DNA of 64,000 nt, taken from assembly GCA_965220665.1 (NCBI GenBank), contig CBDCQQ010000005.1, positions 1,798,001 to 1,862,000 on the forward strand. The letters are read 5' to 3'. Made by a program: the position numbers and the translations under genes. This document shows positions 8,660 to 17,175 of the stretch, in pieces. Below the pieces are notes generated by a model. It saw only the letters and a list, made by a program, of their open reading frames with translations. It searched no databases and was not told the origin of the DNA. How positions within the stretch are numbered: position 1 is the stretch's first letter; the number at the start of each line of letters is the position of its first letter. The DNA comes from JAJDZL01 sp965220665 (GTDB taxonomy: Bacteria > Pseudomonadota > Gammaproteobacteria > Arenicellales > JAJDZL01).

Positions 8660-9751
8660 TTACATGACGACAACATTACGCATGCCTACTCCGGTGCGCG
8701 TCGCTTCAATTGCTTCGTTAATGTTTTCCAGAGGATAAGTAGACGAAATCAGAGCGTCAAGTTCCAGCTTTCCTGCTTCATACAATTCAATCAGGTTCGC
8801 AATGTCAACTTTCAAATCGGAACCGCCCATTTTGCTGCCAAGGATGACATGATTGGCGTCGATGAATTCGACAGTTTCAAACGAAAAATAGACGCCGTTG
8901 GACGGCATTCCGACCAGAACCAGCATACCCCCCGGACGAATCAACTTAAAAACACCGTCTAAGGCAGCTGGATGGCCGGTTGCGACAAATACAGCATCTG
9001 CACCGCGATTTTGCGTCACTTCTAAAACCACCTCTCGTACACCTTCGCGTGTTGAATTGACAATTCGCGTGGCACCTAGACGCTTTGCAAACTCCAGCTT
9101 CTCGTCGCTCACATCGACTGCAGTGATCGTGGCTGCATGACTGATTCGAGCACCCTGGATGCAGTGAATCCCAACGCCTCCGGTACCGATAACGACCACG
9201 TGTTCACCAGCTTTGATGGACGCAGTGTTGACAACTGAACCAAAACCGGTAATAACGCCGCAAGTGAGCAAGGAAGCACTATTCAAGTTCATTTCGTTGG
9301 GCAGTTTCACCACTTGTGATTTATGAACAACTGCATACTCTGCGAAGCATCCCGTACGGAGCCCTCGATTGACTGATGTACCATCCAACCTCTTCAGCCG
9401 GTACGGTTCGTCGGTGGCAAAATTAAATTCACACTGACTCGACAACTGCCGTTGGCAGTAATAGCACTGCCCGCAAGATCTGAGTAGCGAAACAGCAACT
9501 TGATCGCCAGGTTTGATATGCTCGACTCCCGGTCCGCAGGTATCTACCACACCGGCCCCTTCATGCCCAAACACGCTAGGTAGATTGCCACCCCATCCAC
9601 CATCCATATAGAGAACATCGCTATGGCAAACTCCGCAGGCTGAAATGTTGATCTTGACTTCATCCTGTCTAGGATCATCGACCCAAATCTCCTCGATAAG
9701 CAAAGGTTCTTTAAATTCAATGCTCAATGCGGCTTTACATTTTGTTGGCAT
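8660..9751 (-). CDS. Zinc-dependent medium-chain alcohol dehydrogenase
   Basis: A 363-residue MDR-superfamily enzyme that would oxidise an alcohol or reduce an aldehyde with NAD(H). The catalytic zinc ligands are in CGVCHSDVLY and GHEGAGVV. The structural zinc cysteines are in SCGQCYYCQ with a further Cys in SSQCEF. The Rossmann loop is IGTGGVG, and an Asp at the end of the second strand (AVDVSDEK) points to NAD rather than NADP. The length suits the class that acts on longer-chain, aryl or conjugated alcohols, but the substrate cannot be read. It lies just downstream of the hydrolase at 9776-10669 on the same strand and may share its transcript. Confidence 0.85.
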   Translation of the reverse strand: MPTKCKAALSIEFKEPLLIEEIWVDDPRQDEVKINISACGVCHSDVLYMDGGWGGNLPSVFGHEGAGVVDTCGPGVEHIKPGDQVAVSLLRSCGQCYYCQRQLSSQCEFNFATDEPYRLKRLDGTSVNRGLRTGCFAEYAVVHKSQVVKLPNEMNLNSASLLTCGVITGFGSVVNTASIKAGEHVVVIGTGGVGIHCIQGARISHAATITAVDVSDEKLEFAKRLGATRIVNSTREGVREVVLEVTQNRGADAVFVATGHPAALDGVFKLIRPGGMLVLVGMPSNGVYFSFETVEFIDANHVILGSKMGGSDLKVDIANLIELYEAGKLELDALISSTYPLENINEAIEATRTGVGMRNVVVM

Positions 9752-9775
9752 TGGGTAGACTTCAGCAAATATTGA

Positions 9776-10669
9776 TTAGGAAGTTATTCTGTTTCGAGCG
9801 AGAAAATCTCGCAGTGCGGCAAAGTAATCTTCAGGTTCTTCATAAAACGGAACGTGAGAACTATTTGGCAGCACTACCACTTCTGAATTTGGCAACACGT
9901 TATCCATTCGAATTGCACAAGCTGGACCGATTTCATCGTGAGTGCCTGTCACAATGAATGTTGGCATCTCCAATTGATTCATATCAGGGATTCTGTTCCA
10001 GTCTTTCAGATTGCCAATGTACAGAAACTCATTAGGGCCTTGCATGGTGCCGTAAGGCCCCATATTCCAGTCGTTAAGTGAAGCCATCAGGGACGCTGGC
10101 CATTCGGACTTTATTCGACAGACATGACGGTAATTCAAGACGGTGATTGCAGCCATGTATTCAGGATGATCAAACTGACCGAGTGATTCGTGATGCTGCA
10201 TCATGGCTACAGTCTCGCTTCCCAAAGCATTACGCATTCGATTCAACTCGACTGTCAAGTGCTGTAAATCCCCGCAGGTATTGGCTAAGATGAGAGAATG
10301 AACGTCATCAGGATACGTCAGTGAGTATTCGATACTGAGCCATCCACCCCAAGATTGACCCAAAAGGTGAAATCGCTCTAGATCTAGTGCTGTTCTGACT
10401 GTTTCTACTTCTTCGACATATCGTCCGATATCCCACAATGATGGATCGTCTGGTCGATCTGAATTACCACATCCCAGTTGGTCAAACGCAACCACCCTGT
10501 ATCCTTCATCGACCAAAGAGACATGCGGGTCTCTTAGATAATCACAAGGTAGTCCTGGACCACCGTTCAGAAGAAGGAGTACTTCGTCTCCGTCTCCATA
10601 ACTGTAAGTAACGATGTTGTATCCATCTACGGTCACGTTCTGGATACTCGCTCTGTTTAAGATAGACAT
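9776..10669 (-). CDS. Alpha/beta hydrolase, proline iminopeptidase-like (S33)
   Basis: Probable cytoplasmic peptidase or amidase that releases an N-terminal residue. The 297 residues show the oxyanion motif LLLNGGPGLP, the nucleophile elbow GQSWGG, an Asp in TGTHDEIGP and the catalytic His in NSSHVPFYEEP, in the order usual for prolyl aminopeptidases and L-amino-acid amidases. I start at the ATG at 10669 (MSILNRAS); the open frame continues upstream, but the extra residues look non-conserved. The 25-bp gap to the alcohol dehydrogenase suggests a two-gene unit. Exact substrate is unknown. Confidence 0.85.
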   Translation of the reverse strand: MSILNRASIQNVTVDGYNIVTYSYGDGDEVLLLLNGGPGLPCDYLRDPHVSLVDEGYRVVAFDQLGCGNSDRPDDPSLWDIGRYVEEVETVRTALDLERFHLLGQSWGGWLSIEYSLTYPDDVHSLILANTCGDLQHLTVELNRMRNALGSETVAMMQHHESLGQFDHPEYMAAITVLNYRHVCRIKSEWPASLMASLNDWNMGPYGTMQGPNEFLYIGNLKDWNRIPDMNQLEMPTFIVTGTHDEIGPACAIRMDNVLPNSEVVVLPNSSHVPFYEEPEDYFAALRDFLARNRITS

Positions 10670-10952
10670 AGTTGTAGCTAAATTTGCATGAAAATTGGTA
10701 TTGCGATTATACGAGTGCAATGTCAGATATTGATTTGGTTTTGGCCTGTATCAATCGGAAGTGTCGATTCATGAAATTGAAGTAATGAACATGGAAATCA
10801 AATTGTGTCTGGATATATAAACTAGCCGTTGGCATTGAGAACGAACCGTAGATTTACTATGTACGTAATCACATTATTTGGCGGATTGATTCGAGATGGA
10901 TACACTCAGATGCTGTCTAACTGAAACCGGTTAAATTCAGAGCAAAAATGAA

Positions 10953-12623
10953 GTGAATTCCTGGAACCTGAAAATTTTGTCATTTGCTATTATCCTGACG
11001 ATTGGCACTTCAAAGGCATACGCTGGTGCAGGAATAGCGACTGCTCACTCGCTTGCAACTGAAGCAGGGATTTCCATGCTGCAAATGGGTGGCAACGCAT
11101 TTGATGCCGCGGTTGCAATTAGTTCTACCTTGGCTGTGGTTGAACCTGGTTCCTCAGGGATGGGAGGTGGTGGTTTCTGGTTGCTGTATGACGCTGCCAA
11201 ACGGCAGTCAATTATGCTTGATGGAAGAGAAAAAGCACCTTTGCAAGCCTCAAGGGATATGTATTTGGACGATAAAGGCGATGTTATTGCGCGTTTGTCA
11301 ATTGACGGTCCTCTGTCAGCGGGAATCCCCGGGCAACCTGCCGCACTGGTTTGGTTAGCTGAAAATAACGGATCTTTGCCGTTGAGTGTATTGCTTGAAC
11401 CATCTATCAATGCAGCACAAAGAGGTTTTGAAGTTAGTGACAGAGTCCAAAGCAAAATCAAACAGCGAAAAGTGCAGCTAGAGAATTACCCATCAACTGC
11501 TGAAATATTTTTAAATGGGGGCAACATTCCAGAAGTAGGCAAGCTGCTAGTTCAAGAAGATTTGGCAAACGTACTTCAAGCGCTGGCAGAGCGAGGGCAC
11601 GATGGTTTTTATTCGGGTCCTGTAGCGGAAGCTTTAGTCAAAGGCGTTCAGGAGGCGGGTGGAATCTGGACGATTGAAGACTTCAATCAGTATGAAGTGG
11701 TTGTGCGAGTCCCAGTTACATTTACTTACCGCGAAATGAAAATAACAGCCGCCGCGTTGCCTTCTTCAGGAGGTATTGTCTTGGCAGAAGCACTGAACAT
11801 ACTGGAAAACTACGATATTAGCGAACTAGATGACACAGACCTCATACATGTAGTAGTGGAAGCTGCCCGTCGAGCATATCGAGACAGAGCAGAGTACTTG
11901 GGAGATTCTGACTTTGTGAACGTCCCTGTGGAGATGCTGATCAGCAAAAATTACGCTTCCGGTCTGAACCAGTCAATTCGGATGGATACTGCAACCAAAA
12001 GTGATGAACTAGCTCCAATTACTGTTACCACTGGAGAAGGAGGAAATACTACCCACTTCAGCGTGATTGATTCAGATAACAATATGGTGGCTGCTACACT
12101 CTCCATTAACTACCTGTTTGGATCAGGATTTATACCACCAAATACAGGAGTATTGCTGAACAACGAAATGGATGACTTTTCTCTACGCCCTGGATCACCC
12201 AATGTTTATGGCTTGGTCGGATCTGATGCAAATTCGATAGAGGCAGGGAAACGCATGTTATCAAGTATGACTCCGACATTTGTCGAGGATGATCAACGAA
12301 TTGCTATACTGGGTGCGCCAGGTGGCAGCCGAATTATCACTATGGTGCTGCTTGGAATTCTAGAATTTGAAAAAGGTGCAAACGCAAACTCAATTGTCAG
12401 CCGTCCGAGGTTTCATCACCAATATTTGCCCGATATGATTCAATTTGAAAAAAACGCACCTGATGAAGACGTTCTCTCCGCACTGGAAAGTAAAGGGCAT
12501 CAGTTCAGGATTCTTGATCGAACTTGGGGAAACATGCAGACTGTGATCTTGGAAAAATCTTCCGGTAGCGTGACCGCTGCATCAGACCCCAGAGGTCAGG
12601 GTACATCCTGGCAGGCAAACTAG
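10953..12623 (+). CDS. ggt: Gamma-glutamyltransferase
   Basis: Periplasmic Ntn-hydrolase that cleaves or transfers the gamma-glutamyl group of glutathione. The 556-residue precursor has a signal peptide (hydrophobic stretch from about residue 7, ending near AYAG). It carries the conserved GGNAFDAAVA and GSSGMGGGGFW motifs, and the autocleavage site GNTTHFSVID, where Thr366 would become the N-terminal nucleophile of the small subunit. It starts at a GTG; a nearby ATG at 10948 is out of frame. It is convergent with ppx, and the two stop regions overlap by 4 bp. Confidence 0.93.
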   Translation: MNSWNLKILSFAIILTIGTSKAYAGAGIATAHSLATEAGISMLQMGGNAFDAAVAISSTLAVVEPGSSGMGGGGFWLLYDAAKRQSIMLDGREKAPLQASRDMYLDDKGDVIARLSIDGPLSAGIPGQPAALVWLAENNGSLPLSVLLEPSINAAQRGFEVSDRVQSKIKQRKVQLENYPSTAEIFLNGGNIPEVGKLLVQEDLANVLQALAERGHDGFYSGPVAEALVKGVQEAGGIWTIEDFNQYEVVVRVPVTFTYREMKITAAALPSSGGIVLAEALNILENYDISELDDTDLIHVVVEAARRAYRDRAEYLGDSDFVNVPVEMLISKNYASGLNQSIRMDTATKSDELAPITVTTGEGGNTTHFSVIDSDNNMVAATLSINYLFGSGFIPPNTGVLLNNEMDDFSLRPGSPNVYGLVGSDANSIEAGKRMLSSMTPTFVEDDQRIAILGAPGGSRIITMVLLGILEFEKGANANSIVSRPRFHHQYLPDMIQFEKNAPDEDVLSALESKGHQFRILDRTWGNMQTVILEKSSGSVTAASDPRGQGTSWQAN

Positions 12624-14149
12624 GTGCTTACGAAAAGCTGGAATCCTGCCTGCTGTAGACACAGTTTCTCTTGAATTAAATCTGCACGTGTGAGGGGGTG
12701 TTGATTTAGCCAGTTTGGCGGAAAAGTGATATGGATGGACTTTTTTTTCACTCTAATTGCGGCCGACAGTCCAGGTCGATCAGTACGTGGACGATGCAAA
12801 AGAACGGCCAGCCGCAACAGAACACAGAGTCTGTACATAATCCGTTTTGGGAGCTGCGAGTTGTACGCTCTTAAGGAATTGTCAGAAAATTTCCGTCGAT
12901 GCCAGCGTACCAGTGCACCGAGTGCGGTCTGTTCCGATCTAGAAAATCCTGCCATGTCAGAATTCTCCAGAAGATAAGCACCATGTTCGTGATATTTTGC
13001 ATGTGCAATGGTTAAACCAATTTCGTGGACCAGTGCCGCCCAACTGAGTAAATTTCGTGTCTCAGGGAAGCCTTCAAACCATTTTTTTTCCACCTGATCG
13101 AACATATTGAGAGCGGTAGCCTGAACTCGTTGAGCGTGAGATCTGTCAACCGACCATTGTTTGGCCAATGACTGAATGGTGCTTTCTCTAGCGTCCTCAT
13201 TGCGCAGCCGGCCCAGCAAATCGTACATGACACCTTCGCGCAAAGCTAGGTCTGAAACCTCCATCGATTCAATTTCGAGTAGTTCGAACAGAGCGTTAAC
13301 AACAGCAAATCCACCTGGAAGCACCTCACAGCGGTCAACATCAAATCCTAGTTCCACCAGATCAGATGTATGTTTGCGTTTGAGAATTTCTTTTCGGAGT
13401 TTTTTCAGTCCGTCTCCTGAAATAACACCGCTTTGTCCATTCAAGAATTCAGTAGCGGTGCCTATCGCGCGGATTGTACCGGAGCAGCCAAGTGTTTTTT
13501 CCCAGCCATGGTCCAGATACTGTTTGTGTACTGCTCTGATTTCCAACTGTGCAGCTTGTTCGGCTCTGATCATTCTTTCCTGACTTATTCTGCCATTGGG
13601 AAAGTAAGCTTTTGACAGACTCACACAGCCGATATACAAACTCTCTACAAGGTGGGGACTGTGCCCGATACCCACAATTATTTCGGTGCTTCCTCCACCA
13701 ATATCAACGACCAGCTGATTTTCAGCGTTGTCAGATGAAAGTCCATAACAAACCGATTCATAAATTAGCCTGGCTTCTTCGCGGCCGGTAATCACTTCAA
13801 TTGTGTGTCCCAACGCCTTCTCTGCTTCTGGAAGGAACTGTTGAATATTCTTGGCCTTACGAAAGGTGTTGGTTCCTACGGCTCTTAGATTGGTCGACGG
13901 AACGTTGCGCAGTCTTTCACCAAAACGCTTCAGGCAGTCAAGTGCTCGTTTTTGGACTTGCGGTGTCAGGTAAGAATTGGAATCAAGTCCGCCTCCGAAC
14001 CGCACAATTTCCTTGATTCGATCGACAACTAGCAGTCTGTCGCTCTCCAGCTTGGCGATGACGAGATGAAAGCTGTTTGAACCGAGATCGACTGCCGCGA
14101 TAAATTCAGTATCGTCAGCCTTCTCGATTCGATTGGCGACCGAAGTCAC
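12620..14149 (-). CDS. ppx: Exopolyphosphatase / pppGpp phosphatase (Ppx/GppA family)
   Basis: Removes terminal phosphates from polyphosphate or converts pppGpp to ppGpp. The 509 residues show the actin-like fold motifs AAVDLGSNSFHLV near the N-terminus and VDIGGGSTEI at about residue 148. A C-terminal HD-like helical domain follows (ALVHEIGLTIAH), as in full-length Ppx. The start overlaps the sixA stop by 4 bp, implying translational coupling. Ppx and GppA cannot be separated by eye; the length suits either. Confidence 0.9.
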   Translation of the reverse strand: MTSVANRIEKADDTEFIAAVDLGSNSFHLVIAKLESDRLLVVDRIKEIVRFGGGLDSNSYLTPQVQKRALDCLKRFGERLRNVPSTNLRAVGTNTFRKAKNIQQFLPEAEKALGHTIEVITGREEARLIYESVCYGLSSDNAENQLVVDIGGGSTEIIVGIGHSPHLVESLYIGCVSLSKAYFPNGRISQERMIRAEQAAQLEIRAVHKQYLDHGWEKTLGCSGTIRAIGTATEFLNGQSGVISGDGLKKLRKEILKRKHTSDLVELGFDVDRCEVLPGGFAVVNALFELLEIESMEVSDLALREGVMYDLLGRLRNEDARESTIQSLAKQWSVDRSHAQRVQATALNMFDQVEKKWFEGFPETRNLLSWAALVHEIGLTIAHAKYHEHGAYLLENSDMAGFSRSEQTALGALVRWHRRKFSDNSLRAYNSQLPKRIMYRLCVLLRLAVLLHRPRTDRPGLSAAIRVKKKSIHITFPPNWLNQHPLTRADLIQEKLCLQQAGFQLFVST

Positions 14150-14664
14150 TGACTGCCTAATTTAAAAAGAACCGAGGGACTGAGGAACCAACGCAGATTA
14201 CCTTCGGAATTACCGGGATGGTCTTCGAAAGTGATTAAACATGCGCCGGCTTTGCGGAAGTTTGTTCTTTGTGACTGAGTGCCGGTAAACTCTTGCATCA
14301 GCCAACTCATATCTGGCTCGTGTCCAACCAGAACAACCGTGTTAGTTTCGCCATTCAGCCATCGTTTGATGGTGTCAAAACTACAGCCGGGTGTGAGTAA
14401 ATCAGATACTTCAAGATGTGGGCGCTGATTCTCGGGGAAAGCTTCCTGAAACAATTCAGCGGTTTGTACAGCCCGTGTGTAAGGGCTGGTAGTGATGCGC
14501 TGAATGTTACCGTCAAGGGCGTTGTACAAGCCTTTACCAATGAGTTTCATCTGGTCAACACCCGCGTTTGTAAGTGGGCGTTTAGAGTCAGGAGCACCGT
14601 TACTGTTCATATGAAAAACATAGCGATCTTCAGCAGAAGCATGTCGCAAGAGGACGAGTCTCAT
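14146..14664 (-). CDS. sixA: Phosphohistidine phosphatase SixA-like
   Basis: Small histidine-phosphatase-fold enzyme of 172 residues. The catalytic LVLLRHASAED motif lies at the very N-terminus, a second arginine in SPYTRAVQTAELF, and the second catalytic His in VVLVGHEPDMSWL. SixA removes phosphate from phosphohistidine, for example on phosphotransferase-system proteins. I start at the ATG at 14664 (MRLVLLRHA), because the catalytic His must lie close to the N-terminus. It forms a two-gene operon with ppx. Confidence 0.88.
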   Translation of the reverse strand: MRLVLLRHASAEDRYVFHMNSNGAPDSKRPLTNAGVDQMKLIGKGLYNALDGNIQRITTSPYTRAVQTAELFQEAFPENQRPHLEVSDLLTPGCSFDTIKRWLNGETNTVVLVGHEPDMSWLMQEFTGTQSQRTNFRKAGACLITFEDHPGNSEGNLRWFLSPSVLFKLGSQ

Positions 14665-15042
14665 GGCAATATTGAGTTGTGAGTTGTGTGTGGAAAAAAG
14701 TTTTTGCAGACCATTTGTTTTACGGCAGATTAGTATAAAGGAAAATGGAAGCGGACATTTTCGCACTGCACAATAATTCACCTTTGATGACGATTGATCC
14801 TAAAGATTTTGAGCAGATTCCAACTCACAATCAATCCCGATGATTGAATTGACTGTTCAGATTAGACAGTGGGATCACGTAAATGCGAAATGACTTCAAC
14901 AGGGCTGTCGAATTTGAAAGATTTCCGACGACACTGTAAAATCTGAAGAAACCAATGCAAAATGTGTCAGGGAATGCGCTTTTTGACGAAAATGAGGAAA
15001 TGCAGAAATAACAATCACTTACAAAGGTCAGGTATTGCTAAT
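14665..15042. other. Intergenic region between sixA and the element's left end
   Basis: It holds no clear gene. A 32-codon open frame (14745-14843, plus strand, starting MEADIFALHNN) has a good ribosome-binding site (AAAGGAAA), but I recognise nothing in it, so it is not called. A TCAGGT half-site (15028-15033) lies just left of the attL core. Confidence 0.3.
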
Positions 15043-15065
15043 AAAACCTGAGTCTTAATCAAGTT
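15043..15065. repeat. Candidate attL of the integrated element
   Basis: The 19-bp core AAAACCTGAGTCTTAATCA (15043-15061) recurs exactly at 50428-50446; beyond it GTT also matches after one mismatch. In this copy the dyad is imperfect (AAACCTGA, 7-bp centre, TCAAGTTA). A second inverted repeat, AGTTATA/TATAACT (15062-15068 and 15074-15080), adjoins it on the element side and could be a recombinase arm site. The nearest recombinase gene begins 311 bp away. The two cores are 35,385 bp apart. Confidence 0.7.
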
Positions 15066-15375
15066 ATATATTGTATAACTCTAACTATTATATATAATTA
15101 TATGATATTTATGAAATAGATTGATCATTTGAATTTTTCTTGATTTTTCGTCATTTTACTGCCAAAATTCTCTCACTCTACTCGTACCCACAGTCGAATT
15201 TTAAGATACTTTTAGGCGTCGATGGACCGACGACAGCTTCGAAAAATTGAATTGAAAATCGATTTAGATTCTCAATTCCATATCCAGAAGTTTGGCTTTC
15301 GCCTCTTTGACTCAGAACAAATGTTCTGTCTCATATTTGTCTATCGAAACCCGATTTGCAAATTGATTAACCTCA

Positions 15376-15996
15376 TTGACAAAGTCAACTAAGTTAACCC
15401 CGACAATAAGCCTTGTCAGCCAGCGTGGTAGAAAATACCTAACCGCGGAAGAACGACGCAGGTTTCTTATAACCGCCCGCCTAGCACGACGGCCAGAAGT
15501 CCAAACTTTCGCTCTGACTCTGTTGCTCAGTGGCTGTCGAATCTCTGAAGCTCTTGCACTTCGCGCTATCCACGTTGATCTGGAGCAAGCACTATTGCAC
15601 ATCTGTAATATGAAACGCGAAACTGTCAGTTGGCGCGAAGTTCCCGTGCCGCGCGAACTTATTCGCAGTCTTGAACTCGTCCACCGTCTAAGGTCGTTGC
15701 AGGCTCGTACCACAACTCGCCGCCAGCATTTGTGGCCCATATCACGTTCAACCGCCTCGCGCCAAATTAATGAAATTATGCGCACCGCTGAAATCCGCGG
15801 CCCCCAGGCTTGTCCCCAAGGGATTCGCCACAGTTTCGGTGTCGCCGCTGTCAACGCTGGAGTGCCCTTAACAACCCTCGCTGCTGTACTCGGACACTCC
15901 AGCATTTCTACCACCGCCATATATGCCACCGCTGTCGAAAGCGAGGTACGCGAACAGCTCAGGCGTATGTGGCAGTGCCTCCGAAACGATGACTAA
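15376..15996 (+). CDS. Small tyrosine recombinase (integrase), catalytic domain only
   Basis: A 206-residue protein made mainly of the C-terminal catalytic domain. Visible residues are Arg in LSGCRISEAL, Arg-His in QGIRHSFGV, His in LGHSS and the nucleophile Tyr in STTAIYATAV. The first His of the usual HxxR motif is replaced by Gln; some short integrases of this class carry Lys there, so this need not be inactivating. It lacks a long N-terminal core-binding domain. The TTG start at 15376 is uncertain. It overlaps the next integrase tail-to-tail by 4 bp and lies 311 bp inside attL, so it is a candidate for element mobility. Confidence 0.8.
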   Translation: MTKSTKLTPTISLVSQRGRKYLTAEERRRFLITARLARRPEVQTFALTLLLSGCRISEALALRAIHVDLEQALLHICNMKRETVSWREVPVPRELIRSLELVHRLRSLQARTTTRRQHLWPISRSTASRQINEIMRTAEIRGPQACPQGIRHSFGVAAVNAGVPLTTLAAVLGHSSISTTAIYATAVESEVREQLRRMWQCLRNDD

Positions 15997-16913
15997 TCGT
16001 CAATACTTTCCAAATGTTCGGCCATTAACCGTAAATTCTCAAGCTCGGGGTGCACATAACGCATGGTCATCTTCATGTCCGTGTGTCCCAATAGACTTTG
16101 CAACTCCTTGTAGAGCCCTAGCTGTGCTAGTTCGGTCGCCATTGTGTGTCGCAGCCTATGCGCTGAAATGCTGACTCCAGTCGCGAAGCGCAGGCGCGAG
16201 AAAAAATTGGAAATTGAACGGGCATTCATTTTTCCGTTACGACACGATCGGTACTGTTCGGTAAATAGTGAAATGTCAAATACATAACGCGAACCGATAT
16301 CCGCATCATTCCCGAGTTCCTTTAGAGTCCGTTCCCGGAGCTGAAAAAGCGACGGTAGCAGCAATGCCACAATTGGAATTTCCCAGCCGTGACGGTTCTT
16401 GCTTGATGTCGCACGCAGTTGAATCTTCGCGTTCTTCAGATCAACGTCACTCCACATAAGATCAATCAATTGTCGACGCCTCATTCCTGTGTAGTACAGC
16501 GTTCGTAATAGAATTGCCCAGAACCAGCGCGGCCGTATGGCCGAACGACGGCTCGAAATATAGGACATTGCTTTTTTAAGGTCCGAGCGACTTATCGTTT
16601 TTGGACGCTCGACATGCTCGCGCAATAGCAATGCAGACAAGTTACCGCTTAATGCCGGAACTGGTTCGTGATCCGCAGCAAATCGCAATAACACTCTGAG
16701 GTGTCTGAAATAGTTATTCCACGTTGAACTACTTACATTACGAGAAAGTGTTTCCTCGCGCCAGTTGAGTAGTGCTTCGCGGGTAATTTCACGCACATCC
16801 TTTACGCCTGCATCGCGGACAAACAACTCCGCAACATAGCCGTAATGAATAGCTGCCGCATCGGACAGCGCACGTTCTCGAATATATGAATTTGTTATTT
16901 CTAAGATATTCAT
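15993..16913 (-). CDS. Tyrosine recombinase/integrase (XerC/D-like)
   Basis: A complete 306-residue site-specific recombinase. It has a SAM-like core-binding domain (about 1-100) and a catalytic domain with Arg in YTGMRRRQLID, HRLRHTMATELA, LGHTDMKMTMRYVHP and an acidic C-terminus. All catalytic residues (R, HxxR, H, Y) are present. It converges with and overlaps the short recombinase at 15376-15996. Paired recombinases at one end of an element suggest they act together or in sequence on the att cores, but this is inference. Confidence 0.88.
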   Translation of the reverse strand: MNILEITNSYIRERALSDAAAIHYGYVAELFVRDAGVKDVREITREALLNWREETLSRNVSSSTWNNYFRHLRVLLRFAADHEPVPALSGNLSALLLREHVERPKTISRSDLKKAMSYISSRRSAIRPRWFWAILLRTLYYTGMRRRQLIDLMWSDVDLKNAKIQLRATSSKNRHGWEIPIVALLLPSLFQLRERTLKELGNDADIGSRYVFDISLFTEQYRSCRNGKMNARSISNFFSRLRFATGVSISAHRLRHTMATELAQLGLYKELQSLLGHTDMKMTMRYVHPELENLRLMAEHLESIDD

Positions 16914-17175
16914 ACTAAATCACTCCTACGATAATTTTTTTGTATGAAGAAAAGTGCACGTCAATCGCTGGCCTCAAAACGCTAAACCAGTACCATTTTG
17001 TGCGCCAAACTTCTTTGACGTACTGTCAGAATCTTTGAATTTAACCAATTCCGAACAAGAAATCAAAGTTTTTTTTATTAATTTCACGAAAAAGGTGGAA
17101 TTTATGAGTGAAATTTAAAGGATTTCGCAAAATCTGAGTGGAATATTTGGATTCGAATTGCTGTGAAAAGTACTC
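16914..17175. other. Spacer between integrase and TraG-like gene
   Basis: 262 bp of AT-rich DNA lies between the integrase start and the TraG-like stop codon. I see no gene, no clear terminator hairpin and no third copy of the att core. Confidence 0.4.

Noticed and set aside
14745..14843. A 32-codon plus-strand frame with a good ribosome-binding site upstream of sixA
   Set aside because: It is too short and without recognisable features; recorded only in the description of that region.
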